A program made the position numbers and the translations under genes. A stretch of DNA of 64,000 nucleotides from Rallus limicola. Its lineage: Eukaryota > Chordata > Aves > Gruiformes > Rallidae. Below, piece after piece: positions 26,866-39,454 of the stretch. The stretch's first letter is position 1. Each line of letters starts with the position of its first letter. The notes below the pieces were generated by a model. The model was given only the letters and a program-made list of their open reading frames with translations, was not told the DNA's origin and did not search any database. The DNA lies in contig JAKCOZ010000005.1 of assembly GCA_022605955.1 (NCBI GenBank), forward strand, positions 7,350,001-7,414,000. Direction: 5' to 3'.

Positions 26866-27250
26866 TGTGGTGGATCAGCCCCAAGTATAGGCTGAGCACC
26901 ACACACCACTTGCTCACTCCCTGAGGAGAAACAGACAGAGCTTCATGGGCAGGGATAAGGACAGTTTACTTACTGACAAAAACCCCCATGAAAGGAGAAC
27001 AGTAACAGCCCACACGGTGATCACACAGAGTACCTTACTGACCCATTGATAACAGAGTACTGCACCAACAGGACAACTGACCTGACACCCTGGCCACACT
27101 CAGATTGCTGTGGAGGCTCCCAGGAGCACCCCTCTCCAACCAGCCTCTTTTACGGGGGAGTGATCTCAGGTGTTGTGGAAACAGCCTGGGCTATCTCAGC
27201 TCACCTGTGTGCCTGGGGATGTTGACTCTGGCCTGGACAGAACCAGGACA
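26866..27250 (-). mobile_element. Solo LTR of an endogenous retrovirus
   Basis: Read on the minus strand, the 385-bp element begins TGTCCTGGTTCTGTCC, carries the typical avian-LTR middle (AGTAAACTGTCCTTATCCCT) and ends ...GATCCACCACA, giving TG...CA termini. It is flanked by GTAAA (26861-26865) and ATAAA (27251-27255), which fits a 5-bp target-site duplication with one later substitution. No primer-binding site, internal retroviral sequence or second LTR adjoins it, so it is a solo LTR left by recombination. The family name is not assigned. The identification rests on termini, length, flanking repeat and similarity to common avian LTRs. Confidence 0.85.
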
Positions 27251-27255
27251 ATAAA

Positions 27256-28272
27256 CAACAATCACCACCATAAGCACAACTTCATTAAAGTATTATGGAG
27301 CATATCTGGATATACTCAAAATCTGGAATATCTATTGAATTTTAGTTGAAGTCAGGCACTTAATTTTTACATAAATGCCTGTATATGATCATACACTTTT
27401 CATACATTTTATTCAAAGACACAAATATACTTCTGGTGATCTCAATAATGCAATAAAAACCCAAATCTAGATATAGTGATCCTTGATTTGTCATCTGTAT
27501 TATTTACAGAATCCACAAACAATAGCAATTTCAAATTTGATCCAAATTAATTTTTTATTTTCAAATATAATTTCTTAGAACTATTCATCTTTTATAAAGT
27601 GTTCCTTTTCTAAGATTCAGATTTATGCTTTAGGGTTTTTTTTCCCTAGCTACTCCATTTTTTTCCCTATCAATAAACTTTGCTATCCACAATGACCCCT
27701 CTGAAAGCCTGATTTTTTGATACAAATGTTAATGATAGCTATTTCATACTGCTATCCTTCTTACCATGAATAAACAACCAGCAATGCAATTTTGGAAAAC
27801 TGAGCACATCTGATAGAAGAAATGTTACCTAGAGAAACTGTTCAGATTTGTAGTATAAGCTACTATACATAGCTGGAGAAGTCAACTATTCTGGAATAAA
27901 CCTAATCAAACTGGTCTAGGTTGTAACAAACTAGGTATTTGACTACTGCAATTCACAGCTGCACAACATATCAATTCCACACTATTAGCAAATATTACCA
28001 ATGCCACAGGAAGGAACCTGCTTCCCCATCTCTTCAGAGCAAACAGCTATGTTTTACATAACAAAATCCCACAAAACTATTTCTGCATGATTTTAATTAG
28101 TAAAAAGAAGTCCTTGGTGATGGGGTACACAGCTGATTTTGGCAGGCTACCCTGATAAAGAGCCATCTCTATATTGACACATACAGCATTTTATGTCACA
28201 GTAACTAATTCAAGACAATGAAGTATCATAAAGAAGATTTTGACATCAAAATCTCTCAGCAGTTCTCACTTC
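27256..28272. other. Unique AT-rich non-coding sequence
   Basis: I see no gene or recognisable repeat in this kilobase between the solo LTR and the next CR1 copy. Confidence 0.55.
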
Positions 28273-28721
28273 TATCACAGAATCACAGAATGATAGGGAT
28301 TGGAAGGTACCTCTGGAGATCATCTAGTCCCACCCCACTGCCAAAGCAGGATCACCTTGAGCAGGCTGCACAGGACAGCACCCAGGAGGGTTTTGAATCT
28401 CTCCAGAGACAGAGACTCCACAACCTTGCTGGGCATCCTGTTCCAGTGCTCTGCCACCCTCATGTTTAGGTGGAACTTCCTATATTCAAGTTTATGCCCA
28501 GTGCCTCTTGTCCTTTCAGTAAGCACCCCATCCTCATGACACTTAGCCCTCAAGTATTTATAAATATCGATAAGATCTCCCATCTTCTCTTCTCTAGGCT
28601 AAAAGTCTCAATTCCTCAGCCTCTCTTCATAAGGAGAGCTGTTCTAGTCCCTTAATCATCTTTGTAGCCTTTTGTACCCTCTCCAGTAGCTCCCTGTCCT
28701 TGAACTGGGAGCCCGGAACTT
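28273..28721 (-). mobile_element. CR1 LINE, 5'-truncated copy with ORF2 C-terminal remnant
   Basis: Read on the minus strand this is the end of CR1 ORF2 plus the 3' end, starting around GAGAGGGTACAAAAGGCTAC and ending in the tail AGAATCACAGAAT-type sequence seen on the plus strand at 28273-28292. An 87-codon minus-strand frame at 28320-28583 keeps recognisable CR1 ORF2 C-terminal motifs (GDLIDIYKYL, HKLEYRKFHLNMR, TEHWNR-like VAEHWNRMP, VVESLSLERFKTLL). Upstream parts are missing and the remainder is out of frame, so it is a dead 3' copy. It lies in the opposite orientation to the 24.7 kb copy. Confidence 0.94.
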
Positions 28722-29730
28722 CTCAGTGGTTTTGAATTTTTAGGTTTTTCTACCCAGTCAGTAACCAGTAACATCTGTGTTCACAAGTCAGGTACCTGCT
28801 CTCTACACACGCAACATCATGAGTTCACATTCATTTCATCTTGAAGCTGCAGCTGTTGGTGGTTTTGAGCAGCTATGATCAAATGTAAGATGAATAAAAC
28901 TGATTCCTGTGGCCCCTACTACAGTTTACAGATGATGTTATGAATCTTCTTGGAACTTCTGAAATTACTTTAAAGCTATATAAGCAACATTGTTGACATC
29001 TTATTTCATATGCCTCCTGTTAAAACAATTTTTGATGTGTGGTTACCTGTGTCTTTTGAAACAGAGCATGATTATAACAACATGTCTTTTTTCCTGTCTC
29101 TAGTTGACAGCCCCATAGCTCCAGGAGTAGAAGCTGACAGCTCTAAGAGCAGTTTATATGCTTCTGGGTACTTAGTGATCTGGTAATCGCTGCCTTAGGG
29201 AATTACCTCTACTGTGCCATATTATCCTTTAAAAGCTGCTGCTGCAGAAAAATCCATAAAGCAGCTGATAAAACTGCAATACATAATCCTAGCTGCTGTA
29301 GATGCTCATAAGAACTTTTCTCTAGAAATACAACACAGGTATTCCTAACACAACAAATATGTCATCTAGTTAGCACTGCATACAGGCTACAGTTGGTGTG
29401 CAAAATACACAATTGCACATGAAGGAACATTATCAGAACACTATATGTATAATCCAGAATGCCATTTTGTGGCATGTGCAAAACGTTTTATTTCAGTTCA
29501 TCACTCAGGATAAACCATCTTGTGAAAAGAGAACATATATTCAGATGTGTTGTTTAAAGATGGAAAGACATACCCTTCTAGCCTGCTAAATTGTTTTGCT
29601 AGTCACCTAACCTCAATGCCAGTGAAAATTGTCATGTTAGCAGAAGATTCATCACAGAGGCAAAGTAGAGGAAGAGAAGTGAGTTAAGAAATGAAAATAT
29701 GTGAGATGCTTTCATAGGACAGGGTGGACG
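28722..29730. other. Unique non-coding sequence
   Basis: No gene or repeat is recognised in this stretch between two minus-strand CR1 fragments. Confidence 0.5.
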
Positions 29731-29956
29731 GAGTCACAGAATCACAAGGTTGGAAAAGACTTTTTAAGATCAAGTCCAACCATTCCCATCCTATGCTAAA
29801 CCATATCCCTAAGTACCCATCTACGCTCTTTTTAAGCACATCCAGGGAAGGTGGTTCAACCCCCTCCCTGAGCAGCCTGTTCCAGGCCCCGACAAGTCTT
29901 TCAGTAAAAAAATTTTTTCTAACATCTCATCTGAACCTGCCCTGGCACAGCTTTGT
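29731..29956 (-). mobile_element. CR1 LINE, 3' terminal fragment
   Basis: This is the reverse complement of a CR1 3' end. The plus strand reads TCACAGAATCACAAGGTTGG, AAAAGACTTTTTAAGATCAAG and TCCAACC, then runs into the CCCTGAGCAGCCTGTTCCAG region and ends near CTGCCCTGGCACAGC. About 225 bp is present. It differs in sequence from the 28.3 kb copy, so it is a separate insertion, probably of another CR1 subfamily. Confidence 0.92.
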
Positions 29957-31461
29957 TCCACAAAGTATATCAGCTATAGGATACACTGAGACACAAACCT
30001 TCCTAAAATATTCCTACCCTCCCATTATGGTGACCACTTCAATGCTTCCTGTCTCTATCTGATTGAAGAAGAAGTCTCTATCTTCTTTGAGAAGCAGCAT
30101 TACAGGAAGATACTTTGAAATAACCTGAGCAGTTTGAGCAAGGACCAAAAAAGGAATCATAGCAAATAACATTTCTGGACTGGGAAATCAAAGTGACTGG
30201 AAGCTGTGTTGGGGATAAAAATGTGTCTCTTGTTTGATTACTTTCCATTCAAATGTAAGAATTTGATATTTTTAATAAAGAGGATTACAACATAGAAGAT
30301 CTGGGGTCAACTACCTATTTCTAAGCCAAGCTAAAAGAGGACCAAAAACACAAGTAGTTGTGAAACCAGATAGAAGAATTTTAAAAACACAGGTATATCT
30401 AAATAACTTGGAAACTTGCTTAAATATCAGTAAATTAAGGGGAGAGGAGAGTGGGGAAAGCTTGAGTTCTGTTTATCTGCACATTTATTTTTGCTGTTTG
30501 AAACTCCAGAGTAATATTTTCAAGGGCAATTCTTGTAAAAATGAGTCAAGATTCTTCCATTGTCAGGAGTCTCCAGCAAGTGGATAAAGATTGTCAGACT
30601 CCCCACCCCCAAAAAAAAATAAAAATTAAATCATGAAGAGTCATTTTATATGAAATCAGAAGGGATGGGAGACTTCTATAAATTCCATTCATAGACTCAA
30701 CTGCATTCCTATTCTTCCAAAAGTCACGGTTTTCAAGAGGGAAATTGCAGTCTCTCTAGTATTTCCAAGACCATTTTGATCGCCATGTAGTATTCACTTT
30801 ATCCATCTAGTGACACATTACAATAAGAAGACTTTTATTTATTATCTCAACTGATGAGAATCTTAAACTCTATTTTAGCATTATTGAAGAAAAAAGGTGA
30901 CAAATGTGAATTTATTCATCCATGTAACAGCAAGACAAATAGATAAAATTCAACAAGCATTTGTTCATTTAATTGTGCTTATGTCCTGAATTTCCTAATA
31001 AGAAAAAAATCCAGAACTGCAATAGGAAAAAAAAATATTTGGAAAGCAGTAAGCCCAGGAAAAAGAAATAGTGGAAGAGCCTATATGCAGTTCAACTTAA
31101 ACAGCAGAGCAAAAATAAAAGAAAAACTGGTGCACCTATGGACAGCTCAACAAGCAGTGTGAGAACACCAATCTGCAAGGTCCTGTAATGTATTCCAGAT
31201 GATGCTATTGCTTGCGGTTGAGAATATGCTATTCACAAATGGTGAGGAGAAAAGCACTAGAAAAAAGAAAAGAAAGAAAAAAAGTGTGAAAAAAGATTAA
31301 ACACAGAAAGCTTAAGGGAACTGAGCATAAATCTGTACAGAAATGTTAAGATTAGATACTAACAGAGCAACAACTGAACTAAGTGTGAATGTAGTTGTCC
31401 AGAAATATTTGACAAGCTAACCACTTAGGAAGAAGGGGAATTGTTTAGCGTGATACCTAGG
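29957..31461. other. Unique non-coding sequence
   Basis: No gene or repeat family is recognised. Purine-rich low-complexity DNA (AAAAGAAAAGAAAGAAAAA type) lies at about 31258-31282, and A/C-rich simple sequence at 30600-30625. Confidence 0.5.
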
Positions 31462-31707
31462 GCTATAACAGCAAACAATGGGATGAAATTAGGAGGGAAG
31501 ATTTAGGCCAGATATCAGCAAAACATCTCAGCAGAGTTATTGTACTGTGAAATAATCTCTCAAGGGATGTAGCTGAAACCTCATTGTATGGGAAATTGAA
31601 AAGTAGCTCCAATTAGAGCTAAAAACTTCAATGCAGCAAACAATCCTGCCTCCGTGGAATGATGGCCTGGATTGACTTAATAGCTTTTTTTTTTTCCAAT
31701 TTCTATT
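31462..31707 (+). mobile_element. Ancient CR1-like LINE, 3' end
   Basis: This is much more diverged than the other CR1 copies, but the order of segments is preserved. GCAAACAATGGGATGAAATT is followed by GGAAGATTTAGGCCAGATAT with CAGCAAAACATC, then ACTGTGAAATAATCTCTCAA with GGGATGTAG, then CAATCCTGCCTCCGTGG, GGATTGACTTAATAGCT, and the terminal CCAATTTCTAT. This follows the 3' consensus of old amniote CR1 subfamilies that end in AATTTCTATGATTCT, not the younger avian ones. A T11-12 run interrupts the region before the end. Confidence 0.7.
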
Positions 31708-34700
31708 ATATTCCACTGTAGGATGCACAATGTAAGACAGTTTTAGAGGAAGACTGTTTTTCTCAACAAAAGATATTGTTTTAGCTAAGTACGCTTAACA
31801 ATTTAAACATCTATCCCTCCACTAGTCATTACTAGAATATTTGAATATACCATGTGGACAAAGATTTTTTAAAAAAGTGATTCTGGCATTCAAAATTCTG
31901 TTTGATCTCCCATTTTAATAGCTGAAGCAGATCAAGTTGAAACTCCATCTGAAGAGATGATTAGGAACATTCATACTATGCAGCAGCATATCAAACACAG
32001 AACACTATTACTGCCCGTTTAAAAATGGATGCAATATTTATCACACAAAGCTAAAAACCCTTTAGAAAGCTGGCAAACTAATTGTAGCAATCCTACAGAG
32101 AATACACTTTTCAAGCCTACATGTGCACAGTTTGCACAAAACAGCTTGCATTTTCTTTCCCACCAAATACAAAACAAGGCATTGCAGAAAATCTAAGTAT
32201 CTGCAGAGAGCTCCTTGGATGACCCTACGACTGATAAAGTCACACTGAAAACACTCTGAGGGGCCCGATCCTTTTACACAGCATGTGCAAGTCACTGGTA
32301 GGATTGCTGGATGTAGTTTTTCCTCAGCAAGCTAAAACCAAGCCCAAAATGACAAGCAGAATAAGGCTCACTACATGTAGAATTTTCCCTACATATATAT
32401 GTCTCTGATAGTAGAATTTCCTACTGCTGTTCACATCTGCCTTCTCTCCTGTCAATATTTGCTACAGTGCTACCTTTGGTCATACCTTGATATGATTACA
32501 ACATGGTGAGATACAGGCAAATTTCAGAAATTACTAATGATTTTACACTATGCATGAACAACTGAAAAAATAAGAAAACACAGTAATTTCATCAAAATTA
32601 TATAAAGTATTTCACTTCCTTTTGCTTATGGATAAAACAACTTTTGTTTGACTGACTGACTGTTTCTGAGTCCTGATAATAGCTGCAATACAAAGGAAAC
32701 AAAACTCAGTCTCCCTGAGAACAGAAAACAGTCTCAAATGTTAACAGCTGGCTATATTCAATAACTGGCATGGCTATAAGCAGTATCACAGAAAAGCTGA
32801 GGTGGATTAAAAATCTTTTTAACTGGCACTTGAATTAATCTCGAGAAACATCCTCTCTGTTGATCGTACATAAGGCAGTGCATAAGTACAAAGTGTGCAT
32901 ATTTCAAATTAAAATTCAGAGTAAAATGCCCCCAACTATAATATTTTCCTTTCATTTTACTTTATTTTTTTTCCTCCTTATACCACATATACATTTTGCT
33001 ACAAACATCACTAAATGACAAACAAAGACCAATCCACATGATGTTCTGAATATATTTTATTCTGATTCTATCAACAGCTGGAGCAGGCTGTTGTAGGTGC
33101 ACAAGAATAAATTGGTCTACCAAAGCAACAAGGCATTTACGTATTTCTGAATGGACTCAGAAGGCTCCAGGCTGGATTAACAGTAGGTTGCCACTCTCTT
33201 TCAAGAGCTACACTGGGTTGCAAATTTTACACTTAAGGTATGATTTAATAACTCCCTTACGACCTACAGGGTGTGACATAGGCAGGGGCCTTTAGAGTGT
33301 CAAGGATGAAGCTCTAAGCACATTTTCTCTGTGTGGCAGCCATCCAGCCTGGAGCAGTATTAGAAGCCACAGAATATTATAACAATATCAAGACCTCAGC
33401 TCCCATTAGCTACTTGTTGAAAAGCAGCCACAAAAGCTGTGTGGACTTGCATCCCCAGTTTCCTAGGAAACTCTTCTCTGTCACCCTGGCTGTTCCAAGG
33501 TATCTTGGAAGCATGCAGCTGCACAAAACATTTTTGAGCTGATGAGCTGCGACTGGTGCTGTCAGTCTTCCCAGAATCCTCCCCTTGTCTGGAAACATTA
33601 GTGATTTCATGGGGCACATTCATGACGTTCATCCCAAGCAGTTACTGCAGTCTACCAAATGCATTTAAATTATCTAGAGCAAGCATGTGGCATAAGGGCT
33701 GGTACAAGGCTAATATCAATTGATTGAAATAAATCACTCAGGAAAATCTTGCAGTTCTCTTGGGCTGAAGGTGAGTTTTCACCATTTTCACCAAGAGCTA
33801 TAGTTTGAGGATCCACAGAGACCTGGCAGCAGCTTTGTAACATAGGAAGATGATTACATTAACTTTGGCTTCTAGAAAGTGAATTACATCATCACAGGAA
33901 CAGATAAAAACTAAGTCCATGGAAACTGCTTACACTTGCAAGAATAGGCAGACTTGTGTTCTGTTTTAAATAGAAAAACACACAAGAAGTCTGAATGCAC
34001 AGCAGGTAAACAACCATTTTTCAGAGCAATGATGCTTTTGCACCTATATAACAGTTTTCACCTAAACAGAGATCAAATTAACAACGTGGTTGCATAGATT
34101 TAACACAGCTGCATTTCAGGAGGTTATAACTAGGAATTTAGGAGTAGATTAAAAGAGAAAATCGCTAAGAAATTTTTGATAGACACAAGCTGGAACAATT
34201 TTAGTTTCATGGAACATCTAAAAATATAGAAATTGTTGCATTTGAGTAGTCTACCATCATGTTCAAAAGGAAGAGTATCCCTCACAGATCAAGGTTTCTT
34301 GTAATGGATAGTTCTCAACTATTATTTTCAGCCAATTGTTATTCTGACCTATCCTTCTCCTTAATAGGATTTGCAAAGAAAAAGAGGACTATTTATTTTA
34401 ATCAAAAATTCTGTCATTAGTAGGATTTGATGCAGTACTAATGCAGAACAGTTTTGATAATCATATATAAAGCGTGCAGTTTTACTTTGCTGTATCACAT
34501 TTATTCCCACTAAAACCTTTGGGTTCCTATAGTAACAATGAAATATTTGATCTAAACCAAGTATTTGTGCTTCTTTTTGCAACAGTGTAACCCTTTTTAA
34601 AAAGAGAAAGCCTAAAAGTGAAATCATAAAACAAAAAAGCCATTCACAAGGGACTTCAGTGCTACTTTAAAAAGGTATCTATGAAACCTTCCTTCTCCTA

Positions 34701-35274
34701 TGACTCAGTGGCTATTGCTATTCATATTTGCTTCTCCCAGCTACAATTCCAAAAGCTTAGGCCTCCCTGTCTTTCTTTCTTTTGGTTTCCCTCTCTAAGT
34801 CCAACACAGGGACTCAAAGAGAAGCCATGGAACTGCAGAGCTAACAGAAAGCATGAGGGAGGAGAGCAGTTTTCCCATTCAGTGTAAGGTGTTTCTACTT
34901 CTAGTTTCATTAGTTTTAAACTCAGGGGGTTTGGCAAACTAACCAATCACCAAACTCTAATAAGGCACTTGTGAATAAGAAACTGTGTCCCTTTAAAACA
35001 AATGTGAAATAAATCATCCTTAATCTTTTTATTCCTTGGTTTTTGTGTTTAAAATGGAGACACCACCACTCACTCCTACCTGACAAGTGTGTTATGAATA
35101 AGAATGATGTGCTCAAAAACAAGTAATACAAAGACCAGATAAGCGCTCAGGACAATAGGACAATATGATTTGAACTACTTCATCCAAACTAAACCTTACT
35201 TTCACTTCCTCCCTATGAGAACTTCCCAAACTATGGCAGAAGTAATAAGGGACTCTAATTCTTCAACTACACCT
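31708..35274. other. Unique AT-rich non-coding sequence
   Basis: No gene or clear interspersed repeat is seen. There is a (GACT)3 run at about 32650-32664. Open frames are under 90 codons; one minus-strand frame at 32062-32295 is cysteine-rich but unrecognised. Confidence 0.55.
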
Positions 35275-35353
35275 CTATACATAGGGAATCTGCATTCTAA
35301 TCTGCTAGACTGCCAAGTACAACAACATACCCGCTCTTACCACTGAGGCACCT
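35275..35353 (-). mobile_element. Decayed tRNA-derived SINE (5' tRNA-like head)
   Basis: On the minus strand the sequence GGTGCCTCAGTGGTAAGAGC matches a Pol III A-box and D-arm (TGGCTCAGTGGTAGAGC type). About 45 nt further on, GATTAGAATGC resembles a B-box (GGTTCGAATCC), matching at 8 of 11 positions. The D-stem is partly kept (CTC/GAG), but no full tRNA cloverleaf forms and no acceptor stem is evident. This fits an old MIR-like or other tRNA-derived SINE rather than a tRNA gene. A chance match cannot be excluded. Confidence 0.45.
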
Positions 35354-38300
35354 ACTAGCAGCTTTTGATATATCTCGTATGAGAGATATTTGATGTTAGA
35401 AAAAGGAAAGAAGCTTGTCACACAATAGTGTCAGAATGTGATGGAGGGAAAGCGTTATCTCAATGTTTGCTGCAACTATATTTCCAACCCAATTAAATGT
35501 TACTAAATACACAGAGGAATCTCAGATAAGTTTGCAGTGGTTTAACTGCAGCTCACACTGACATTTCTGGGAGTCAGGATGATAAATCCCTTCACATTGC
35601 TATGAAAGTTCCTCAGCATGTTGGAGGCATGCGTCAAAGTCAGGAGAGTTCTCCTAATGAGCCGGGCTCCCTTTGATGTTTCCGCTGGATAGCATTTCTG
35701 GCACTGAATGAATATTTTAGATGTCTTATGCAAAAAAAGTCAAACAGTTTTCACCTTTGATAACCGTATATCTTAGTTTAAAGGCCTTAACTTCTAAATA
35801 CTGGGGATGAAAGGTGATTCTTTTATGTCCTTTTTGCCATTGAGAAGTAATGCTTTTGTTATTAAAAATGAATATTTCACATTTCATAACCTTAGTATAC
35901 ATTAGTCAACCAATGGCATTGAGGTTAGAAATCAATATATCAAATTAAGCAGTGTTAATGTAGTAGACAGTTTCTCAGTCAAAAATGTTTTAAAACTGAA
36001 CACATTCATTTTCACATAGTCATTTGAAAAAGCCTATGGAGAAAACATCTGGAATATTAATGAGATTCACCCCAGATTTTGCTGAGCCAAACTTCAGAAT
36101 GCAAAGTTCAACTGACATGTTTGATTTTAGTTTCCTTAAGTATAGTGTTTGCAGTTCACAGCAAACAGTAACATTTAAAGAGAAAGAACATTAGTTATTG
36201 AAAATCAGTGCCTAATCAACTTCATCAGGATGCACTTGCAAAGATCAGAGCAGAAAATATTCTGCCTCTTTTATGCAATTGGGAAGACCTCAGAAATTCA
36301 TAGCAAGGGAAAGTGGTTAAATATACATGAATTTAAAAGCTCTAAAGAGCAGGAAAATTATTTCTCGTTGCTGTTTTTGTCCCATATTTGCAAAACTTCA
36401 CTTAGTTTTAGGCCACTGAATGACAATAAAGGTTTTCTTAGTTTTAGTAATGAATGACAGCCCCTAAGATTTTGAGATGATCATTTACAATCTCTTTGCT
36501 GGCCTATGGCTTTGTTCATTCAAGAAAGTTCAGAACTTGAAGAACTCTTCAGATCAGTCAGCTCCAGAAAAATCCTATGCAGGTTATCAGTATGTTACAA
36601 TAGGAAAGCAAAATCTAAGAAACCAGAAAGCACAAAACAGAGCATGTCTGGGGAAGATTTTCAGGTGGGTTTTAAAAGTATAAAAAGCTGATTTAGCACT
36701 TATCCTCCAGCTGTAAGAGCATATCTCCTTGCCCAGCCTCTGGATACACAGCCATGCTAACACTGAACAACACAACAGTGTAACAACATCAGTAGCTTCT
36801 GACTTATGCCCAGGTATCTACATCAATAAATCACATCCATGTGTGCATCCTAATCCTAAATCCTATTCAAGAAACACAGCCACTAATCTAAGGAAGATTT
36901 GATCAAATAGCATATGCAGGATTTGACCTGATGCTTTATAGTGAGATCCCCTGGAAAGTATACCAAAAATCCCTGTAGCTGCAACAGAGGCTACTTAAGG
37001 AAATGGAAACCTTTTATTACAGTTCCCTTGCATTTTTTTTTTTCTGATCCTATGTAGGGAAGAGATCTCAGAGAAGGTTTCTTGCCCACTTTTTACATGC
37101 TGATGTAAGGACCATCTCACTAGGGTACATACACAAGCGTTTTCTTCCCCTTTCCTCTTTCCATGAGAAGGCCTCCACAGCTGCAGCTTAACACAAGACA
37201 ATCTAGAAATACGAGCTGCATCTGCTTTGTCATTTTCAGCCCTGCTCAGCTTCATGCCACCAGTTCACTGGTGTAGGCCAAACTGCCTAAAAGCACTGCT
37301 GCAATCACAGCCAAGGACATGATTTGGCCACTGCTGCCCAGTCACTTGGCTCATTAAAAGCTACCGAGGCTCATTCAATGTTCCTGATTTTATTTCGAAT
37401 GTTGCTTTCACAGAGATACACCAAACACAGCTCACTGACACTCTCCATCAAGTCTGGAAAGTACAGCAAAATGTTAGAAAATGAAGGTTTTGATTTTCAA
37501 CTAAAAGTTGAATATCTGAATGTCAAACTATCCACCACTGATGAGATAGTATGAAAGGTAGACTTCATAATGTGGTGTACAATGTTCTATGAGTATCTTC
37601 TGGTCATATGTGACAGACAAGCAGAGGGGAAAATTGTTCTTCTCCATCACTCTGACAGATATTGTTCGATAAACCTTTCAATGGTTTTGCTACCATCTGA
37701 ACTAAGTGTCATTACCTACAAAAGCAACCTTCTACTTTCCATTTTATGTCCCTAAGCATCATGCTTCAAAGTGTCCTCCTGCATCTACTTACGTAAGTAG
37801 GAGCAAATGATCCAGAACGCATTTAATGCCTTCCTCTCACACAGAACCAGGACTGCTTACAAACACCAACTGTAAACTGCATTTACATTTGGCAAGTTTC
37901 CAGCAATACAGGGCCTCGCCAGCAAACAAGAAAAAAATGCTGTAGTCTGCAGAAACTACAAGAGAAGATTACTGTAAAAAGCAAGTTAATACTATTATCC
38001 AACCTGGAGTTTGACAAGGACACAAGAGTCCCAAAGCAAATAGTAAATTTAAAAAAAAAGTCTGTATCATCTGATATCAGAAGCAAGAAGCTTAAGCACT
38101 GCAGCACCTGTGCAGCACAATTGCGAGAGTAAGGCACTGAGTAATAATGCATTTTAGCATTTCTTCAGTAAGAAACACTTGAACAGCAGTACATAAACCT
38201 AAGAGTGGAAGGCACTCACTGCAAGGCAGTGCAACTATTGCCTTGGATTCTAATGCATTTCAAGACGTTCAAAATTTTAATGAAATTTAAATAACTGTCT

Positions 38301-38593
38301 TTCACAGGGCCCCATGCCGAGCAAAATGAACATATTTGGGCATAATTCCTTCACAACGTATTTAGAAGAAATTAACTTTGAATTAGAGTAATTGGGAATT
38401 CTTTGCATCACAATATCTATAGCAGAAAAATCCCCTGACCCTGGGTGGCCCTTCAGCATTGTATCAAAAGCTGTGGCTTTCCTCAGTATGCTTTATGCAC
38501 AATACACACAAAAACTGTCACAACATAAAGCTGGCACATCTAAACTGTGCTTTGAAACGAAAACATGATTTCCAGCATACACAGTGTGGTCTG
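35354..38593. other. Unique non-coding sequence
   Basis: No gene or clear repeat is recognised. A perfect 16-bp palindrome (CTACTTACGTAAGTAG) lies at 37785-37800; about one of that length is expected by chance in a window this size. Confidence 0.55.
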
Positions 38594-38785
38594 TGTTGAA
38601 AAGGACTTTAGAGATCACCTAGCTCCAACCTCCTGACATGGGCAGGGACATCCTCTACTAGCCCAGGTTGCCCAAAGTCCCATTCAACCTGGCCTTGAAC
38701 ACTGCCAGGAAGGGGGCAGCCACAGCTTCTCTGGGAAACCTGCTCCAGGGCCTCACCACCCTCACAGGGAAAAATTTTTTCCTAA
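38594..38785 (-). mobile_element. CR1 LINE, 3' terminal fragment
   Basis: This is the reverse complement of CR1. The plus strand reads AAAGGACTTTAGAGATCACC, TAGCTCCAACCTCC, CATGGGCAGGGACATCCTCT and GGTTGCCCAAAGTCCCATTC, and continues through CCTGGCCTTGAACACTGCCA to the AAAAATTTTTTCCTAA region. The terminal tail octamers are lost. It belongs to a different CR1 subgroup from the 28.3 kb copy, judging from the GGGACATCC segment. Confidence 0.92.
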
Positions 38786-39454
38786 ATAAAAAAAGACCTG
38801 ATTGTCAGCATACATTTTATTTGCCACACCTTCCCTCCTTTCAGCCACCCACTCTGATGCAGTCTATAAATACATGGATCTGCTATTTTCCCACAAGATT
38901 TTTGATTCATTCAATATGCAAACACAGCTGACAACAGGGTTAAGATCAAAATAGAGCAGCAGTTCAACCTGAAATCCATTAAAAATTTTGCATAATTAGC
39001 ATCAAGACAACAGTAAGTTTTTAAAAACAGCTGAGACAAAGCTACGTGTGCAACACAAAGTTGTACTAATACCAAAATAAAGACTTTTTCTACTAAAACC
39101 AACAGCATTACTAAAACAAACAGCATACATTAAGACAGCAACTATCATGGAAAAAAAAAAAAGTGCAAGTTTAGAAACAATCTGAGAAATCACAGTTAAA
39201 AAAAGTTACTTTTTTCTTATCTGCCACCTTTAATCACGTCAGCCTATGAGCATACAAGCAAGTAGACTGAAAAAAACCCCGAAGTCCAAGTAGGCTGAGT
39301 GAGTTTGACTGTTGCTCATATTCCTACAGCAAAAGGCTTAGCTTGGTAGGTAAGAGGAGAACGCAGACATTGTTTCCCAGTGGATCCCCACTGACAAACC
39401 AATGATATTCCAGATAAATGAACACTGAGCTGGACTGGTAACTAGCCAGAGTTG
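38786..39454. other. Unique non-coding sequence between CR1 pieces
   Basis: No gene is recognised. An A13-14 run lies near 39150. Part of the stretch just before 39455 could be unrecognised CR1 ORF2 sequence. Confidence 0.4.

Noticed and set aside
37785..37800. 16-bp perfect palindrome as a binding site
   Set aside because: About one palindrome of this length is expected by chance in 64 kb, and it matches no factor site I know.
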